Shown here piece by piece: positions 17,289 to 24,720 of a stretch of DNA of 64,000 nt (its first letter is position 1; each line of letters opens with the position of its first letter). This DNA comes from Thermoproteota archaeon (GTDB lineage: Archaea; Thermoproteota; Nitrososphaeria; Nitrososphaerales; Nitrosopumilaceae). The notes under the pieces are model-generated. The model was not told the origin of the DNA. It did not search any database and saw nothing but the letters and a program-made list of their open reading frames with translations. The stretch covers positions 454,490 to 518,489 of the forward strand of contig QQVN01000003.1 of NCBI GenBank assembly GCA_003352285.1, written 5' to 3'. A program made the translations under genes and the position numbers.

Positions 17289-18485
17289 CTTAAACTGAAT
17301 GTTTTTTCTTTTTAGATGATCAATTAGTTTATCTGCACTGTCTTTTCCTTGGGTTTCTAAACTAAGTATTACACCTGCAGACCCTGCATTAATAGCAGAA
17401 CTTAATCTGTCGTGAACCACTTCTACAATGTTTGCATTTGCAGATGTAATCTCATCAACTACTTCTTTTAATGCTCCTGGTCTATCAGGTAACAGTATTG
17501 ACATTTTTAATAATCTGCCCACTGCAGCTAGACCCTTATCGACAATTTGTCCTAATAGATACATATCAACATTACCGCCAGCTAAAATTGTAACTATTTT
17601 TTTTCCAGGGGATGGTTTTTTGTGTAAAAGATATGCTAGTCCTACAGCTCCTGCTGGCTCTACAACAATTTTTGCTCTCTCCATTAACAAAAACATGGCC
17701 TTGATGATCTCAGCATCATTAACGAGAACTATGTCGTCAATCAATTCTTTGATAATTGAATATGTTAACTCTCCTGGATTTTTTACTGAAATACCGTCTG
17801 CAATTGTTCTATCTCCACCTTTGGTTACAATCTTTCCATTATTCACTGATTCCTTCATAGCTGGAAATGATTCTGATTGAACTCCAATTACCCTTACTTT
17901 TGGATTCTTTGATTTTATTGCAATTAGAGTTCCAGCGGCTAGACCTCCTCCTCCTATTGGAACATAAACTTCGTCTACATCTGGTAGGTCTTCTAATATC
18001 TCTAATCCTATTACTCCTTGAGCAGCAATAATTTGAGGATCATCAAAAGCATGGATGATTTTTGCGCCTGTTTGCTTTGAAATTTCTTGAGCTTTCTTCC
18101 AAGCCTCATCATAATTTGCCCCTTCTAAAACAACTTTTGCACCATATCCAATAGTTGCAGCTACTTTAGCTGGTGATGCATTTTTTGGCATAACAATAGT
18201 GCATGAAATTTTCTCTCTATATGCTGCAAATGCAACTCCTTGTGCATGATTTCCTGCAGATGCAGCAATCACTCCGTTTTTCTTTTCATCATCACTTAGT
18301 GATTTGATTTTATAATAAGCACCTCTAATTTTAAACGAACCTGTTTTTTGTTGAAACTCTGATTTTAGATAAATTTCTGCACCTGTCATAGAACTAAATG
18401 TTGGTGAAAATGTCAGTGGTGTTTTTCTAATATCTGAACCCCGCATGGAGTTTGCTTTTTGAATTTCTTCATATGTGGGATTCAT
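17277..18485 (-). CDS. ilvA: threonine ammonia-lyase (threonine dehydratase)
   Basis: A 402-aa PLP enzyme deaminating threonine to 2-oxobutanoate, the first step to isoleucine. The PLP lysine is K52 in KTGSFKIRGA; the glycine-rich phosphate loop is PIGGGGLAAGT. The last about 80 residues (MSILLPDRPGALKEVVDEIT) are an ACT regulatory domain, giving the length of the short regulated class. Some archaea make oxobutanoate via citramalate instead, so this may serve catabolism or a parallel route. An inverted repeat lies in its upstream region. Confidence 0.9.
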   Translation of the reverse strand: MNPTYEEIQKANSMRGSDIRKTPLTFSPTFSSMTGAEIYLKSEFQQKTGSFKIRGAYYKIKSLSDDEKKNGVIAASAGNHAQGVAFAAYREKISCTIVMPKNASPAKVAATIGYGAKVVLEGANYDEAWKKAQEISKQTGAKIIHAFDDPQIIAAQGVIGLEILEDLPDVDEVYVPIGGGGLAAGTLIAIKSKNPKVRVIGVQSESFPAMKESVNNGKIVTKGGDRTIADGISVKNPGELTYSIIKELIDDIVLVNDAEIIKAMFLLMERAKIVVEPAGAVGLAYLLHKKPSPGKKIVTILAGGNVDMYLLGQIVDKGLAAVGRLLKMSILLPDRPGALKEVVDEITSANANIVEVVHDRLSSAINAGSAGVILSLETQGKDSADKLIDHLKRKNIQFKLMT

Positions 18486-18597
18486 GAAAACTATTCGCTT
18501 AAATCATCTATATTTGACTTGTTCTCATATCGCGTGCATATTGTTTCAAATTTTATTGATATTCTAAGAAAATCTTTTATACTTTGAGCAAACCGAT

Positions 18598-18676
18598 CAG
18601 ATCAAGTCGTGAGGATCAGCTCTCCCCTTTGAGGAAACCTCGCCTCAGTTTGCTGATCCTCCGATAATTATTTTCT
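18598..18676 (+). ncRNA. candidate structured small RNA / regulatory hairpin
   Basis: A perfect 10-bp inverted repeat, GAGGATCAGC (18611-18620) and GCTGATCCTC (18652-18661), encloses a 31-nt loop with its own GAGG-AAA-CCTC hairpin (18631-18641). The segment 18601-18663 is about 54% GC in an AT-rich genome. Plus-strand reading is favoured by TTTTATA at 18575-18581 and a T-rich run (18668-18676) after the stem. The same TATA also reads well on the minus strand toward ilvA, so the element could instead be an ilvA operator or leader. I do not recognise a known RNA family. Confidence 0.3.
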
Positions 18677-18693
18677 AAATAATCTGACATAAA

Positions 18694-19536
18694 TTAATTT
18701 TTGGATATAATTAGCAAAAACTGTTCAAGTGTTTGAATAATACCTTGTTTAGTTTTCTCTGAAATTTTTTTTGGATCAAATAATCCTTCTTTAACATTAT
18801 TTTTTACAAATTCCAAATCAAAGGTACAGAGAGAACCTTCTTCTCCGGCAATTAATTTTGTATCATCGATTAAAACTGGAGATGTTTGATATGTTTCTAA
18901 TAAGAAACTATCCAATTCATTAAATAATTGAGTCTTTTTATTGGATAATTCTTTGAAATTTACATCTGTTTTTCCTTCAACTTCATTGTAGATTTTCTCT
19001 CTTAATTCATCATTGTCATAAAAAATTTCAAATAAGTTCTGATGTGTTAAATTAGTATATCCCATTTCTTTTAGTTTTGATAAAACAAACTCATCGCCCA
19101 TCTCTGAGAGTTGAATTTCTTTATCTTTTGTATTGTCTATCAAATCTGCAAGCTCCTTTTGGATCTTTATTACTCGATTATCCGGTCTATAGTATAATAA
19201 AACATGAAATTGTATGGATAAATGTCCTGAAATTATATAATTTCCAATCTTTGTTTCAAATTTTGTAAATATTCTCCTAACATCTTCATTATTTGATATT
19301 GATATATCTTGAATTTGCCAATTTTCAAGACTTTCAGTAATTTTTTTGTAATAGTCACTTATCTTTTTAGGATCAAATGTTGATTGTTCGGTGATGGTGC
19401 TATCGCCAAGCATAACTTTGATTTTTACTGTATTGGTTAATTCTTTAATATGCTCTAAAAATGAATTCTGAATTTGTTCATTAGTTTGGTTTAATGATTG
19501 AATAAATTCATCATTTGTTCTATTCCCTAGCCTCAT
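18694..19536 (-). CDS. conserved hypothetical protein
   Basis: A 280-aa protein without signal peptide or membrane helices. It looks mixed alpha/beta, with a beta-rich middle (KFETKIGNYIISGHLSIQFHVLLYY) and a helical C-terminal half containing an acidic stretch (ELDSFLLETYQTSPVLIDDT). DPKKIS occurs twice (near residues 55 and 255), which may be coincidence. No family recognised. It is monocistronic, downstream of the inverted-repeat element and divergent from the zinc-ribbon/cyclase pair. Confidence 0.6.
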   Translation of the reverse strand: MRLGNRTNDEFIQSLNQTNEQIQNSFLEHIKELTNTVKIKVMLGDSTITEQSTFDPKKISDYYKKITESLENWQIQDISISNNEDVRRIFTKFETKIGNYIISGHLSIQFHVLLYYRPDNRVIKIQKELADLIDNTKDKEIQLSEMGDEFVLSKLKEMGYTNLTHQNLFEIFYDNDELREKIYNEVEGKTDVNFKELSNKKTQLFNELDSFLLETYQTSPVLIDDTKLIAGEEGSLCTFDLEFVKNNVKEGLFDPKKISEKTKQGIIQTLEQFLLIISKN

Positions 19537-19612
19537 TATGATCCTTTAGTGTATACTACATTAAATCTTTCAAGAACATTGTTTTAAATAGAAAAATCAC
19601 TGTTATTCATTA

Positions 19613-19735
19613 TTGGAGATTGAAAAAATTGTATGTTGGAATTGCAATGCTGAAATTGTTCAATATTTCAATGATAAATATAAGGGAAAACGAGGCAGAT
19701 GCCCTATCTGTGGAGTGGATTTTCCATTAGAATAG
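19613..19735 (+). CDS. 40-aa zinc-ribbon micro-protein
   Basis: TTG start, then EIEKIVCWNCNAEIVQYFND and KYKGKRGRCPICGVDFPLE. Two perfect C-x2-C knuckles 20 residues apart form a textbook zinc ribbon. It ends 10 nt before the adenylate cyclase gene on the same strand, so the two are probably co-transcribed. It could be an adaptor for the cyclase, but only the linkage is observed. Confidence 0.65.
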   Translation: MEIEKIVCWNCNAEIVQYFNDKYKGKRGRCPICGVDFPLE

Positions 19736-19745
19736 GTGATAGTTT

Positions 19746-20549
19746 ATGTCAAAAAAAGAATATGATGAACAAAATTCCGATGAATCAGAACAAGGTTCTC
19801 CAAATGTGGTCGATATGCTTCTTAGCAAAAAAAATGAGCTAGTAGTAGATTCTGAAACTTTGATCAAAGAAACTCAAAAGAGAGTTTGGGCAGCATTAAA
19901 GAAAGGATATGAGTATTCAGGTAGTCCTGATGAATCTGATGCATTTTTGAGAAAACATGTGTTTTCTAGAATAGACATGGTTGTTTTGTATGTGGATTTA
20001 GTGGGTTCTACTACTATGACTCTGGAAATGCCAGAAGACAAACTTGCAATAATAATTAGCTCTTTTGCTCAAGAGATGGCCTTTGTCATTAGGCAATATG
20101 ATGGATATGTGTTAAAATTTGTCGGTGATGCAGTTATTGGTTATTTTGTTGCAGAAGATAACTCTCTTCGAGCATCTGATAATGCAATAAACTGCGCTAA
20201 ATCCATTATCACTGTTATAGAAAAAGGAATCAATCCAATTTTGAATCAATATGATTATCCCGATCTTAAAGTAAAGATTGGAATTGACTTTGGAAAAAAC
20301 ATAGTAATTCGATATGGTGCCGACGAAAAGAAATCACGTGTAGACTTGATGGGTCCTCCGATGAATATTGCTGCAAAAATACAATCACTTGCTAAACCAA
20401 ATCAAATCTTAATTGGTGATGATGTGTACTCAAGAATCCATCCAGCTTCTCAAAAGTTTTTCAGTGAAGTGATATGGAAAAACCACGAGTGGAGATACAG
20501 AAGTAGAACCACTGGAAATATTTACAAAGTATATCAACATCACAACTAA
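19746..20549 (+). CDS. class III adenylate cyclase
   Basis: A 267-aa soluble cyclase. The catalytic domain spans about residues 76-245, with metal aspartates D84 (LYVDLVGST) and D128 (KFVGDAVIG). K124 and D200 sit at the positions that select adenine, arguing for cAMP rather than cGMP. The transition-state asparagine N207 is present, but the arginine four residues later is K211 (MNIAAKIQ), an unusual replacement. The N-terminal 75 residues are charged and helical with no recognised sensor. It follows a zinc-ribbon micro-gene and overlaps the convergent 49-aa gene by 4 nt. Confidence 0.85.
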   Translation: MSKKEYDEQNSDESEQGSPNVVDMLLSKKNELVVDSETLIKETQKRVWAALKKGYEYSGSPDESDAFLRKHVFSRIDMVVLYVDLVGSTTMTLEMPEDKLAIIISSFAQEMAFVIRQYDGYVLKFVGDAVIGYFVAEDNSLRASDNAINCAKSIITVIEKGINPILNQYDYPDLKVKIGIDFGKNIVIRYGADEKKSRVDLMGPPMNIAAKIQSLAKPNQILIGDDVYSRIHPASQKFFSEVIWKNHEWRYRSRTTGNIYKVYQHHN

Positions 20550-20695
20550 ACTGTAAATCTATCTGGACATTCTATGTGTTCATAGTGGTGTTCTGTAAAT
20601 TTTTCATTAACCACATAAATAACAATTTTATGCAAATCTTTTTCGACAATTTTTCTTTTGCATCTCATACATGTCTTTGTGATATTTTCTGACAT
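20546..20695 (-). CDS. 49-aa Cys/His micro-protein
   Basis: Sequence begins MSENITKTCMRCKRKIVEKD, then LHKIVIYVVNEKFTEHHYEH and IECPDRFTV. The C-x2-C knuckle (C9, C12) pairs with a downstream cluster HHYEHIEC, giving a Cys2-His/Cys zinc site. ATG start; the stop overlaps the cyclase gene end by 4 nt. The upstream region contains two copies of ATCAGCGATCA. Function unknown. Confidence 0.6.
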   Translation of the reverse strand: MSENITKTCMRCKRKIVEKDLHKIVIYVVNEKFTEHHYEHIECPDRFTV

Positions 20696-20700
20696 ATTGT

Positions 20701-20742
20701 ATCAGCGATCAAAATATCATGGGGTATAAGGATCAGCGATCA
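20701..20742. repeat. paired 11-bp direct repeat in a divergent promoter
   Basis: ATCAGCGATCA occurs at 20701-20711 and again at 20732-20742, a 31-bp period (about three helical turns). It lies in the 140-bp gap between the 49-aa gene (start 20695) and the gene starting at 20836. A small GCTC-GATTT-GAGC hairpin follows the second copy. The helical phasing suggests a protein-binding pair controlling one or both genes. Confidence 0.35.
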
Positions 20743-20835
20743 GCTCGATTTGAGCAAAAATGACAGCTTCTTCACCTCCTGGTATATGTAAAAATCAATA
20801 ATAAAGCAAAAATAGCCCTCTGATTCTTGTTGAAC

Positions 20836-21213
20836 ATGGATTATTACATTACTCAACATATGATGAATCTGTATGGAATGGGACCAAATACTTTACCTGC
20901 ACTTCACTTTCCAAGAATTCCTCCTGGATTGACACATCCATTATCTCCAATTCGACCAGAGTTCAAAAAACAATTTACAAATCACGGAACATCTCTAAAT
21001 CCTAAATTAGAAGATTTTCGACAAATGTATCATAATATGGCACTTGGTTTATTGAAGATGAACAATCCTGGAATTGTTCCACCTGGACACCCTTTATACT
21101 CTAGAGAAAACTCTATTGAGACATTACAAACCGAAAACTCCAAATTACAAAAAGAAAATCAGGAACTAAAAAAACAATTAGAAAAAGTAAATCAGCCTAA
21201 ACCGAATCATTAG
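20836..21213 (+). CDS. hypothetical protein with C-terminal coiled coil
   Basis: About 125 aa. The ATG at 20836 (MDYYITQHMMNLYGMGPNTL) is preferred over in-frame TTGs at 20827/20830. The N-terminal two thirds are rich in Pro, Met and aromatic residues and look extended (HFPRIPPGLTHPLSPIRPEF). The last about 35 residues form a leucine-zipper-like coiled coil (ENSKLQKENQELKKQLEKV). Such a layout suits a small scaffold or oligomerising protein. No family recognised. It overlaps the convergent gene at 21210 by 4 nt. Confidence 0.6.
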   Translation: MDYYITQHMMNLYGMGPNTLPALHFPRIPPGLTHPLSPIRPEFKKQFTNHGTSLNPKLEDFRQMYHNMALGLLKMNNPGIVPPGHPLYSRENSIETLQTENSKLQKENQELKKQLEKVNQPKPNH

Positions 21214-21440
21214 GAAAAATATTTTCTATATTTGTTGTAGATCTCTTGAAAATGTTTTATCTCTTTTTCTTTAATTTGATGATCATTTTCTAAATTTTTC
21301 AATAATGATGATATAAACAGCCTTTCTTGACTTTCCAAGTAATTCTTGACTTCTGAATTCATTAGCACATGCATCTTTATTTTCATTGAATCACTAGACA
21401 CATCAAACTGTTTTTTCAATATTTGATATCTTTTTGGCAA
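21210..21440 (-). CDS. small helical hypothetical protein
   Basis: A 76-aa, highly charged, predicted all-helical protein (MPKRYQILKKQFDVSSDSMK, ending HFQEIYNKYRKYFS). No Cys, membrane segment or signal. It diverges from the DUF6659-like gene at 21473, with which the upstream TTG frame would overlap. Function unknown. Confidence 0.5.
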   Translation of the reverse strand: MPKRYQILKKQFDVSSDSMKIKMHVLMNSEVKNYLESQERLFISSLLKNLENDHQIKEKEIKHFQEIYNKYRKYFS

Positions 21441-21472
21441 TATGCTTAATAATTTCTACTCAAACAAGAATT

Positions 21473-21859
21473 GTGGTAAAAACTCCTCAAGACAAGTGGA
21501 ATGATACAATTCTCAAACTTAGGAAACAATGTCTGAGCATTATCAAAGTATCAGATAATATTCGATATGCAGGAGTCATCAATGAATATGGTAGAACATT
21601 AACTGGTATGGTAAAACCTGGAATTAAACCACTTTTAAAATCTGAACAAGTAAAGAATGAATTTTTTATCATGTCTACACTAATCACATTGAGACAGAAT
21701 GCAGCTTCCGCAGTAGGCAAGCTTGAATATGTTGTTTTAAAACATGAAAAGGTCTCAATTATTCTTTTACAAAAAAACAAAATTACATTTTATGTCTCTA
21801 TTGACAACAAAGAAAAGACTCCTGACAAACTAATTTTAAAAATTAAAAAAATTATCTAA
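21473..21859 (+). CDS. small paralogous-family protein (DUF6659-like)
   Basis: About 128 aa from the GTG at 21473 (VVKTPQDKWNDTILKLRKQC). The in-frame TTG at 21434 would add 13 residues and overlap the divergent gene, so it is disfavoured. It is a paralogue of the protein at 4919-5281: shared NIRYAGVINEYGR / KIRFAAVFDQWAQ, GIKPLL / GVKSLL, and a closing beta-hairpin. The compact alpha/beta pattern suggests a small sensory or dimerisation module. The DUF label is from memory. It overlaps the convergent VOC gene by 4 nt. Confidence 0.6.
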   Translation: MVKTPQDKWNDTILKLRKQCLSIIKVSDNIRYAGVINEYGRTLTGMVKPGIKPLLKSEQVKNEFFIMSTLITLRQNAASAVGKLEYVVLKHEKVSIILLQKNKITFYVSIDNKEKTPDKLILKIKKII

Positions 21860-22269
21860 GCTGGTGTAAATCCGTGATAGCCACCAGTTTGCTGATCTTT
21901 GTCTCCAAAGTTTGGTTCAAATAAAGATACCAGATAGTCATCTGGATCTAAAACTATGGCATTTTTTCCAGCTTCTCTTTCAACAATCTCTCTGTGTATT
22001 TTAACTCCCTTACTACGTAATTCTTCAACTGCTGATTTAACGTCCCCAACAAGAAAACCTATCGTAATCCCGTTTTCAATAGAACTTCCTATATGTTCGG
22101 CTGTTAGTGATGCTGGATGAAGGCTCAAAATTGCTCCAGTGCTTCCCAAGTCTACCCAAGATCTTCTTTGCCTTTTAATGGGTAATCCTATCTTATTATG
22201 ATAGAAATCAATGGATTTGTCGATGTCTTTAACTGCTAAAATGACATTGCCAACCTTCTTTACGTTCAC
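21856..22269 (-). CDS. VOC (glyoxalase/bleomycin-resistance) family protein
   Basis: A 137-aa protein with two beta-alpha-beta-beta-beta modules: VGNVILAVKDIDKSIDFYHN opening the first, and ITIGFLVGDVKSAVEELRSK opening the second, ending DPDDYLVSLFEP. These are typical of single-chain VOC metalloenzymes that dimerise to bind a metal. The substrate is not evident. Alternatives include glyoxalase I-like detoxification or methylmalonyl-CoA epimerase-like activity, though the characteristic epimerase residues are not obvious. Confidence 0.8.
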   Translation of the reverse strand: MNVKKVGNVILAVKDIDKSIDFYHNKIGLPIKRQRRSWVDLGSTGAILSLHPASLTAEHIGSSIENGITIGFLVGDVKSAVEELRSKGVKIHREIVEREAGKNAIVLDPDDYLVSLFEPNFGDKDQQTGGYHGFTPA

Positions 22270-22305
22270 GTATTATCTGTACTCCTGAGTGTTAAATGCT
22301 TTTTG

Positions 22306-22524
22306 TTATTGCACTTCAATCATGGTCTCGGTTCGCTCGACTCCAGAAATTTTTTGGATTTCTGTAGTAATTTGTTTAATTTTTACAAGATCACTAACTT
22401 CAACAAAGGCTACTGCATCAAATTGACCACTAACAGGAAATGAGTCATAGATTGACTTTACCTTTCTTAATCTGGCTGCAATAAGCTTTTTTGGTGATTT
22501 TACTAAAATAACAGCTCTTACCAA
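22306..22524 (-). CDS. stand-alone Lrp/AsnC ligand-binding (RAM) domain
   Basis: A 72-aa protein equal to the C-terminal RAM/AsnC effector domain alone: MVRAVILVKSPKKLIAARLR, SIYDSFPVSGQFDAVAFVEV, SGVERTETMIEVQ. There is no helix-turn-helix. Such proteins form ring-like oligomers and bind amino acids, and may co-assemble with full Lrp regulators. Its start overlaps the end of a second RAM-only gene by 7 nt, making a tandem pair. Confidence 0.8.
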   Translation of the reverse strand: MVRAVILVKSPKKLIAARLRKVKSIYDSFPVSGQFDAVAFVEVSDLVKIKQITTEIQKISGVERTETMIEVQ

Positions 22525-22757
22525 CCTAAATTCACCTCGACTTCAATTAGAGTTTCTGTTGTAACAATCTCTTTAACTTTTTTAAAATCAATGACCATGT
22601 TATTTATCTCGTCCATACTTCCCTGAAGTAATGTGCAAATGTCAGCCCTTCCAGTAACGACCATAATCTGTTTTACAATCTTTCTTTTCTTTTTTAATAC
22701 TTGTACAACTGTATCTACTTTGCCAGGTTTAACTGTAATAAGACACAATGCACGCAT
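22518..22757 (-). CDS. stand-alone Lrp/AsnC ligand-binding (RAM) domain
   Basis: A 79-aa RAM-domain protein (MRALCLITVKPGKVDTVVQV, QIMVVTGRADICTLLQGSMD, VTTETLIEVEV) without a DNA-binding domain. The GRADI turn is at the usual effector-contact site. It is the first gene of a two-gene overlapping unit with the 72-aa RAM protein, suggesting a hetero-oligomer. Regulation of amino-acid metabolism is a family-based guess. Confidence 0.8.
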   Translation of the reverse strand: MRALCLITVKPGKVDTVVQVLKKKRKIVKQIMVVTGRADICTLLQGSMDEINNMVIDFKKVKEIVTTETLIEVEVNLGW

Positions 22758-22792
22758 ATTATCTAAACATGCTCATACTGGATAAAGATTGC

Positions 22793-23044
22793 TTAATCGT
22801 CAAATGATTCTTGGGAACGAGCTTCTTCTAAGTATGCTCTTCTCTCTTCATTTTCTTTTTCCTTATCAACTTGTAAATCATCTTCTACAATTACTAGTCC
22901 TGAGTCCTCAATTGGTTCTTCTTTATTCTTTGATTTTTTAGATTTTGATTTGGATTGAGTTTTAGCAGGTTTTGATTTTTTTGCTGATTTTGATTCAGTC
23001 TTTGTTTTTTTTGCAGATGTCTTTTTAGATTTTTTTTCAACCAT
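22793..23044 (-). CDS. Lys/Ser-rich low-complexity protein
   Basis: An 83-aa protein with an extremely basic N-terminal half built of K/S/T/A repeats (VEKKSKKTSAKKTKTESKSA), resembling histone H1 tails, and an acidic C-terminal half (GLVIVEDDLQVDKEKENEER). The basic arm suggests nucleic-acid binding; the acidic part could modulate it. The composition is unlike its neighbours, so homology cannot be inferred from it. It lies just downstream of the tRNA on the same strand. Confidence 0.55.
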   Translation of the reverse strand: MVEKKSKKTSAKKTKTESKSAKKSKPAKTQSKSKSKKSKNKEEPIEDSGLVIVEDDLQVDKEKENEERRAYLEEARSQESFDD

Positions 23045-23102
23045 GAATGTCGGAAAAACAAGAGGATGTGATGTTATTAAATATTGTGTAGGATCCGAGA
23101 TT

Positions 23103-23179
23103 TGGTGCCAGGGGCGGGATTTGAACGCGCGACAGCTCGGTCTTCAGCCGAGTGCTCTCCCGGGCTGAGCTACCCTGGC
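23103..23179 (-). tRNA. tRNA-Phe (GAA)
   Basis: The minus strand folds as a full cloverleaf: acceptor GCCAGGG/CCCTGGC (perfect), U8-A9, D arm GCTC...GAGC, anticodon stem CTCGG/CCGAG around loop CTGAAGA giving anticodon GAA, and T loop TTCAAAT. The discriminator is A73 and CCA is encoded. The T stem has one C-C opposition (52/62). No intron is seen in the anticodon loop. Confidence 0.93.
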
Positions 23180-23205
23180 ACATTCGTCCTTTTTAAGCTG
23201 TGGCA

Positions 23206-23757
23206 TTAAAGCGTATCTTTTCCAGATGACCAAATAACATCTGAAACATTATTTTGTTTGTTAATTGTTCTGCCTATAACAAATAGTAGATCTGACAGAC
23301 GATTCAGATACGTTATACAGAGTTTATTGATTTTTTGATTTTCTGACAACTCTACTGTTTGAATTTCTGCACGTCTTGTGACTGTACGGGCAAAATGTAT
23401 TTGTGAAGCAGCTTGATTTCCTCCAGGAAGTATGAAATTTGTTAGTGGTGGTAAATTTTCTTCTAGTTTGTCAATATCTTGTTCTAGATTCTCTATCATT
23501 TTTACCTCGATTCGGTTTTCTTTGTGTTCTAAATCGGGATTTGATAAATCAGAACCTAAAACAAACAACTCATTTTGAATTCTTGTAAGGATTTTTTTGA
23601 TATCTTCTTTTAATTCGAATGTTAATGCAATTCCAAGTATGGAGTTAATTTCATCAACAATCCCGTATGCCTTTATTCGTGAATCTGTTTTTGAAACTCT
23701 TGGCCCGCTTTGCAGTCCTGTAGTACCATCGTCCCCTGTTTTTGTATAAATTTTCAT
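23206..23757 (-). CDS. cob(I)alamin adenosyltransferase, PduO type
   Basis: A 183-aa protein with the PduO/MMAB signature: N-terminal ATP-binding YTKTGDDGTTGLQSG, KAYGIVDEINSILGIA, and the C-terminal helix HFARTVTRRAEIQTVEL. It transfers the adenosyl group from ATP to cob(I)alamin, making coenzyme B12. In ammonia-oxidising archaea this cofactor serves methylmalonyl-CoA mutase in carbon fixation and B12-dependent ribonucleotide reductase; that link is from general knowledge. Length is typical. Confidence 0.92.
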   Translation of the reverse strand: MKIYTKTGDDGTTGLQSGPRVSKTDSRIKAYGIVDEINSILGIALTFELKEDIKKILTRIQNELFVLGSDLSNPDLEHKENRIEVKMIENLEQDIDKLEENLPPLTNFILPGGNQAASQIHFARTVTRRAEIQTVELSENQKINKLCITYLNRLSDLLFVIGRTINKQNNVSDVIWSSGKDTL

Positions 23758-23828
23758 AAGAACTATTTTAAAATGAGGATATTATTTCGTTCGAATCGTT
23801 TAATAAAAAGTAAACCAGATTCTGCAGT

Positions 23829-23951
23829 ATGACCTCAAAGGCTTGCCCTTACTGTGACTCTGTTTTTGAAAATAAAGAAGACCTTTCAAAACACATTGAC
23901 AGAATTCATCACGGGTCTGGTTTACTTGAAGGCGATACCAGAAAATACTAA
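23829..23951 (+). CDS. 40-aa C2H2 zinc-finger micro-protein
   Basis: Sequence begins MTSKACPYCDSVFENKEDLS, then KHIDRIHHGSGLLEGDTRKY. C6-x2-C9-x12-H22-x4/5-H27/H28 is a classical C2H2 finger, very like those at 49493-49621 and at the N-terminus of the flavoprotein at 38269. Its TAA is followed 1 nt later by the TTG start proposed for the HD-domain gene, so the two should be coupled. The longer HD reading frame overlapping it is therefore disfavoured. Confidence 0.7.
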   Translation: MTSKACPYCDSVFENKEDLSKHIDRIHHGSGLLEGDTRKY

Positions 23952-23952
23952 C

Positions 23953-24483
23953 TTGCTTTCAAACTTTTTTCATCACGTATTAAATCTAAAAACAGTTCCT
24001 AGACAAGGCTGGATTGACAAACTCAATCTCACTAGTCCAGAATCAGTTGCAGATCATTCATACTCTATGGCCGTTATTGCAATGTTTCTTGGGGATTTGC
24101 TAAAACTGGACACAGCTAAAATGATTAAAATGGCCTTATTGCATGATTTGGCCGAATCCATAACGGGAGACTTGACTCCTGAACAGGCTTCCAAACTCAA
24201 CAAGGAAAAATTAGAAGAGGACACAATCAAAGACATATTGCAAGATTTGCCCGATTCAATCAATAAAGAATATTTTGAAATTTGGAAAGAATATCTTAAC
24301 AAATCTTCTAGTGAGTCACTTGTGGTTCATGAAATTGACAAATTCGAAATGGCTATACAAGCAATCAAATATTCTAATGAAACAAATGAGAAATTAATTC
24401 AAGAGTTTTTGGATTCTTCATTACCATACATATCAAATCCTAAACTAAAAGAAATTTTGAATAACATGTTAAATGAACAATAA
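23953..24483 (+). CDS. HD-domain phosphohydrolase (YfbR/HDDC2-like)
   Basis: About 176 aa from the TTG at 23953 (LLSNFFHHVLNLKTVPRQGW). The open frame extends back to a GTG at 23854, but that part overlaps the zinc-finger gene and is unlike homologues. The HD metal motif is intact: H in VADHSYSMAV, HD in MALLHDLAES, and a late aspartate in VHEIDKFEMA. Related enzymes hydrolyse deoxynucleoside 5'-monophosphates. It is co-oriented with an upstream zinc-finger gene and a downstream 75-aa helical gene. Confidence 0.8.
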   Translation: MLSNFFHHVLNLKTVPRQGWIDKLNLTSPESVADHSYSMAVIAMFLGDLLKLDTAKMIKMALLHDLAESITGDLTPEQASKLNKEKLEEDTIKDILQDLPDSINKEYFEIWKEYLNKSSSESLVVHEIDKFEMAIQAIKYSNETNEKLIQEFLDSSLPYISNPKLKEILNNMLNEQ

Positions 24484-24492
24484 TCATTCAAA

Positions 24493-24720
24493 ATGACTGA
24501 TGATAAAGACGAGTTAATTGAAGCTCAAAAACAAGTAATTGGTATTTTGTTTGAAATAATCAAGAGATTGCAAGCAAACAATGATCTAGATGAAGAATAT
24601 TTTCAAATCATTGCTTCAAAGAAAAAGATGTCCCAGAATAAAAGATTGGATGAAATACTCAAGGAGAGAACTGAAAATGCTAAAATCGTTACTAGATTAC
24701 TAGAACAACTAGAGATCTAA
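24493..24720 (+). CDS. small helical hypothetical protein
   Basis: A 75-aa charged, all-helical protein (MTDDKDELIEAQKQVIGILF, ending ENAKIVTRLLEQLEI). Heptad-like leucines suggest a helical hairpin. It begins 9 nt after the HD-domain gene, so probably one transcript. It overlaps the convergent gene at 24717 by 4 nt. No family recognised. Confidence 0.55.
   Translation: MTDDKDELIEAQKQVIGILFEIIKRLQANNDLDEEYFQIIASKKKMSQNKRLDEILKERTENAKIVTRLLEQLEI

Noticed and set aside
18598-18676. Inverted repeat read as a C/D-box guide RNA
   Set aside because: GTGAGGA and CTGA resemble C and D boxes only loosely, and the long perfect stem does not fit the short terminal stem of such RNAs.
23854-23952. Longer N-terminus for the HD-domain protein from a GTG
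   Set aside because: It overlaps the C2H2 micro-gene at 23829-23951, whose stop sits 1 nt before a TTG that gives a normal HD-protein start.
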